From Candidatus Gottesmanbacteria bacterium CG_4_10_14_0_8_um_filter_37_24 (GTDB taxonomy: Bacteria > Patescibacteriota > Microgenomatia > 2-02-FULL-39-11): a stretch of 6,867 bases of DNA. Under the pieces are notes generated by a model that worked only from the letters and a program-made list of their open reading frames with translations, ran no database searches and had not been told where the DNA came from. Position 1 is the stretch's first letter; every line of letters begins with the position of its first letter. The position numbers were made by a program, and so were the translations under genes. Shown here piece after piece: positions 5,437 to 6,867 of the stretch. Location: the NCBI GenBank assembly GCA_002785215.1, contig PFMK01000082.1, positions 1 to 6,867 of the forward strand. Direction: 5' to 3'.

Positions 5437-5503
5437 AGTATTATTATTTTACTATATTTCAATTTATATTACTATACTTGTATTAATTTATTAATTAATT
5501 TTT

Positions 5504-5530
5504 GAAATCATCAATGAGGTAACTGATTTC
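5504..5530 (-). other. Hairpin in the metK 3' region / typA leader
   Basis: A 7-bp perfect inverted repeat, GAAATCA (5524-5530 on the minus strand) with TGATTTC (5504-5510), and a 13-nt loop. On the minus strand an A-rich, not T-rich, tract follows, so it is not a typical terminator. It may protect the metK mRNA end. The next ~65 nt are almost pure A/T, so -10-like words there are not informative. Confidence 0.35.
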
Positions 5531-5559
5531 GTGGAATAATTATGTCAGATAAGTCATCA

Positions 5560-6666
5560 TTAATGCATTATCTTTTCCCAGGGGAACTCGTTTCTTCCAA
5601 AGTGCCCGTAACATGCAGTATTCTTATAAATTGGGTGTAACAGGTTAAGGCCATTGACAATTCCGGAAACCGACAAATCTAGTAAATTCCAGGCAAATTT
5701 CTCAATTTTCTTCTTATCGATAAGATGAGTGCCAAAAGTCTCAATCGCTCGGACAACAGGCTGTTTTCTACCGATTACATAAGCCACCTGTACTTCACAA
5801 CGTAAAGACAGATGATGAGCAACTATATTTTTCGCGATAAATCTTGTAGCATATGCTCCACCTCTGTCGACTTTAGTCGGTTCTTTACCGGAAAAACATC
5901 CACCACCATGTTTACCCATCCCTCCATAAGTATCCACAATTATTTTTCTTCCTGTAACACCCGTGTCAGAGGCCGGTCCGCCTATCTCCCATCTTCCGGT
6001 ACCGTTTACAATTAGATTTTTTAAATTACAGTCGAAGCCATACTTAGAGAGAACCGGTTTAACCACAAGATTCAGTAAATCATTTTTTAACTTATTATTG
6101 GTGATGGCTGGTTTGTGAGGAACTGCCAAAATTACCCGTTCTACGGCTACAGGTTTACCTTTTTCATAACGTACTTTTACCTGACTTTTTCCATCAGGAC
6201 GAAGATATGATAATATTTTATTCACCCTGATTTTATCCATCTTTCTTACTAGTGCATGTGCGATCATAATAGGCATGGGCATGAGTTCCGGAGTTTCGGA
6301 GGTAGCGTAACCAAACATCATTCCTTGATCACCCGCTCCTCCTCTATCTACTCCTTTGGCGATATCAGGTGACTGTTGGTGAATGAAATTATCAATAGGG
6401 GACATGTAGGTAAACTGTAAAAGAGGGTCATCATAATCCAATTTTTTTATTACATCTCTGGCTACTTTTATGATATCAACTTGTGCCTTTGACTTTATTT
6501 CCCCGGCCAATGTCAGGTGATTTATAGTAGCTAAGCATTCCACCGCTGTATGGGAATATCTATCCTGTGTAAGACAGGCGTCTAATATCGCATCGGAAAT
6601 CTGATCGCAGATTTTATCAGGATGTCCTGCTGCCACTGATTCAGAAGAAAAATATCGGTAATCCAT
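5560..6666 (-). CDS. metK: S-adenosylmethionine synthetase
   Basis: Makes S-adenosylmethionine from methionine and ATP in the cytoplasm, with release of phosphate and pyrophosphate. The 368-aa product has the bacterial MetK signature: GHPDK at residues 14-18, GAGDQG at about 110-115, TGRKIIVDTYGG followed by an HGGG-FSGK-PTKVDR stretch in the second half, and AYVIGRKQPV near the C-terminus. It is slightly shorter than the usual ~384 aa, partly because the loop between GVDR and GAGDQG, which gates the active site in E. coli, is reduced to one Gly. I chose ATG at 6664-6666, not the start 24 codons upstream. The family begins here (YFSSESVAAGHPDK), AGAGGA lies 6 nt upstream as a Shine-Dalgarno, and the upstream frame would run through the riboswitch. 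First gene of the minus-strand series; the SAM riboswitch-like leader implies repression by its own product. Confidence 0.97.
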   Translation of the reverse strand: MDYRYFSSESVAAGHPDKICDQISDAILDACLTQDRYSHTAVECLATINHLTLAGEIKSKAQVDIIKVARDVIKKLDYDDPLLQFTYMSPIDNFIHQQSPDIAKGVDRGGAGDQGMMFGYATSETPELMPMPIMIAHALVRKMDKIRVNKILSYLRPDGKSQVKVRYEKGKPVAVERVILAVPHKPAITNNKLKNDLLNLVVKPVLSKYGFDCNLKNLIVNGTGRWEIGGPASDTGVTGRKIIVDTYGGMGKHGGGCFSGKEPTKVDRGGAYATRFIAKNIVAHHLSLRCEVQVAYVIGRKQPVVRAIETFGTHLIDKKKIEKFAWNLLDLSVSGIVNGLNLLHPIYKNTACYGHFGRNEFPWEKIMH

Positions 6667-6705
6667 AAAAAATCCTCTATTAGAAGAGGACGTAGGGTTT
6701 CCTCT
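6667..6705 (-). terminator. metK expression platform: terminator hairpin containing the Shine-Dalgarno
   Basis: On the minus strand three 6-nt blocks compete: AGAGGA (6700-6705), TCCTCT (6685-6690) and AGAGGA (6673-6678). The second and third form a 6-bp stem with loop TCTAAT followed by U6 (6667-6672), the form of an intrinsic terminator. The third block is also the metK Shine-Dalgarno, and the U-run touches the ATG. Pairing of the first and second blocks would free the Shine-Dalgarno. Upstream, TAAAAAG (6718-6724) can pair with CTTTTTA (6706-6712), which overlaps the 3' strand of riboswitch P1. The order of switching is inferred, not shown. Confidence 0.6.
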
Positions 6706-6713
6706 AAAAAGGC

Positions 6714-6798
6714 CTATCTTTTTACTAGAAGCACCCACACCTTAAAGGGTTGCTGGATGAGTTAAGCGAGCTAGAACTCTACTCATCACTCTTGATAG
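6714..6798 (-). ncRNA. SAM riboswitch aptamer (SAM-I/SAM-IV clan) upstream of metK
   Basis: Read on the minus strand, the leader begins CTATCAAGAG and contains CAGCAACC followed by AAGGTG and GGGTGC, the conserved core words of SAM-I and SAM-IV aptamers. Helices seen: P1 CTATC (6794-6798) with GATAG (6714-6718); P2 GATGAGT (6781-6787) with ACTCATC (6756-6762), 7 bp; P3 ACCC (6747-6750) with GGGT (6733-6736). CTAG in the P2 loop (6771-6774) could pair with CTAG at 6725-6728 as a pseudoknot. The position directly before metK, the SAM-synthesising gene, supports the call. The exact subclass (SAM-I, SAM-IV or the SAM-I-IV variant) cannot be fixed by eye. The short P3 and the GGTGxGGGTGC word lean toward the SAM-IV or variant type. 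Confidence 0.75.
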
Positions 6799-6815
6799 AT
6801 ATTAAACTTTCATAA

Positions 6816-6844
6816 AGTGTATAAAAAGGTACTGATTTTGTCAA
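6816..6844 (-). promoter_or_regulatory. Sigma70-type promoter of metK
   Basis: On the minus strand TTGACA (6839-6844, perfect -35) is followed by a 17-bp spacer and TACACT (6816-6821, 4 of 6 to TATAAT). The predicted transcription start, around 6809, lies about ten bases before the first strand of the riboswitch P1 helix. That spacing fits a leader that starts directly at the aptamer. Confidence 0.65.
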
Positions 6845-6867
6845 GAGTAACACGATTACTGTTAGTG

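Noticed and set aside
5812..6015. Plus-strand frame inside metK
   Set aside because: Antisense to conserved MetK motifs and has no family resemblance.
6667..6738. 24-residue N-terminal extension of MetK
   Set aside because: It would be encoded by the riboswitch and terminator leader; the ATG at 6666 has a Shine-Dalgarno and the family start.
1..6867. CRISPR array, insertion sequence or prophage
   Set aside because: No regularly spaced repeats, transposase, integrase or phage genes are present.

Overview
The window is an AT-rich bacterial segment in which every protein gene I can support lies on the minus strand, so it is read from right to left: metK, typA/bipA, an epmA-like gene, efp, two paralogous secreted or membrane-anchored lysozyme-fold proteins, then leucine tRNA sequences. 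MetK, BipA and EF-P are clearly of bacterial type. The small cell-wall hydrolase-like proteins with a 'CWG(W/Y)' motif, compact genes and mostly absent Shine-Dalgarno sequences resemble Candidate Phyla Radiation (Patescibacteria) genomes. That placement is inference.

Right end (about 5400-6867): a sigma70-type promoter (TTGACA, 17 bp, TACACT) precedes an RNA leader that reads as a SAM-I/SAM-IV-clan riboswitch. Next comes a set of mutually exclusive hairpins in which the metK ribosome-binding site is the 3' arm of a terminator-like stem whose U6 run abuts the ATG. metK makes S-adenosylmethionine, so this is feedback control. Between metK and typA another intrinsic-terminator-like hairpin sits only 9 nt before the typA ATG, so typA needs read-through.

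Middle (1806-5403): typA (ribosome-associated GTPase), epmA-like (lysyl-tRNA-synthetase-like ligase that modifies EF-P) and efp form a translation-factor block. efp has its own good promoter, which would give an almost leaderless mRNA. EF-P keeps the lysine that EpmA modifies (K34 when the ATG start is used). No epmB is in the window.

Left (462-1753): two divergent paralogs share a catalytic-type Glu and a conserved Cys pair. The second is preceded by a perfect-consensus promoter (TTGACA-N17-TATAAT) and then by a long hairpin plus U6 almost at the predicted transcription start.

Far left (1-420): the most striking feature. A complete 84-nt tRNA-Leu(UAG) lies inside a second tRNA-Leu(UAG), which is interrupted between D-arm and anticodon arm by 117 nt. 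Removing exactly those 117 nt restores a canonical 82-nt tRNA-Leu with a perfect acceptor stem. Downstream (1-190) is an unidentified stretch containing a GC-rich hairpin and an 11-bp perfect inverted repeat.
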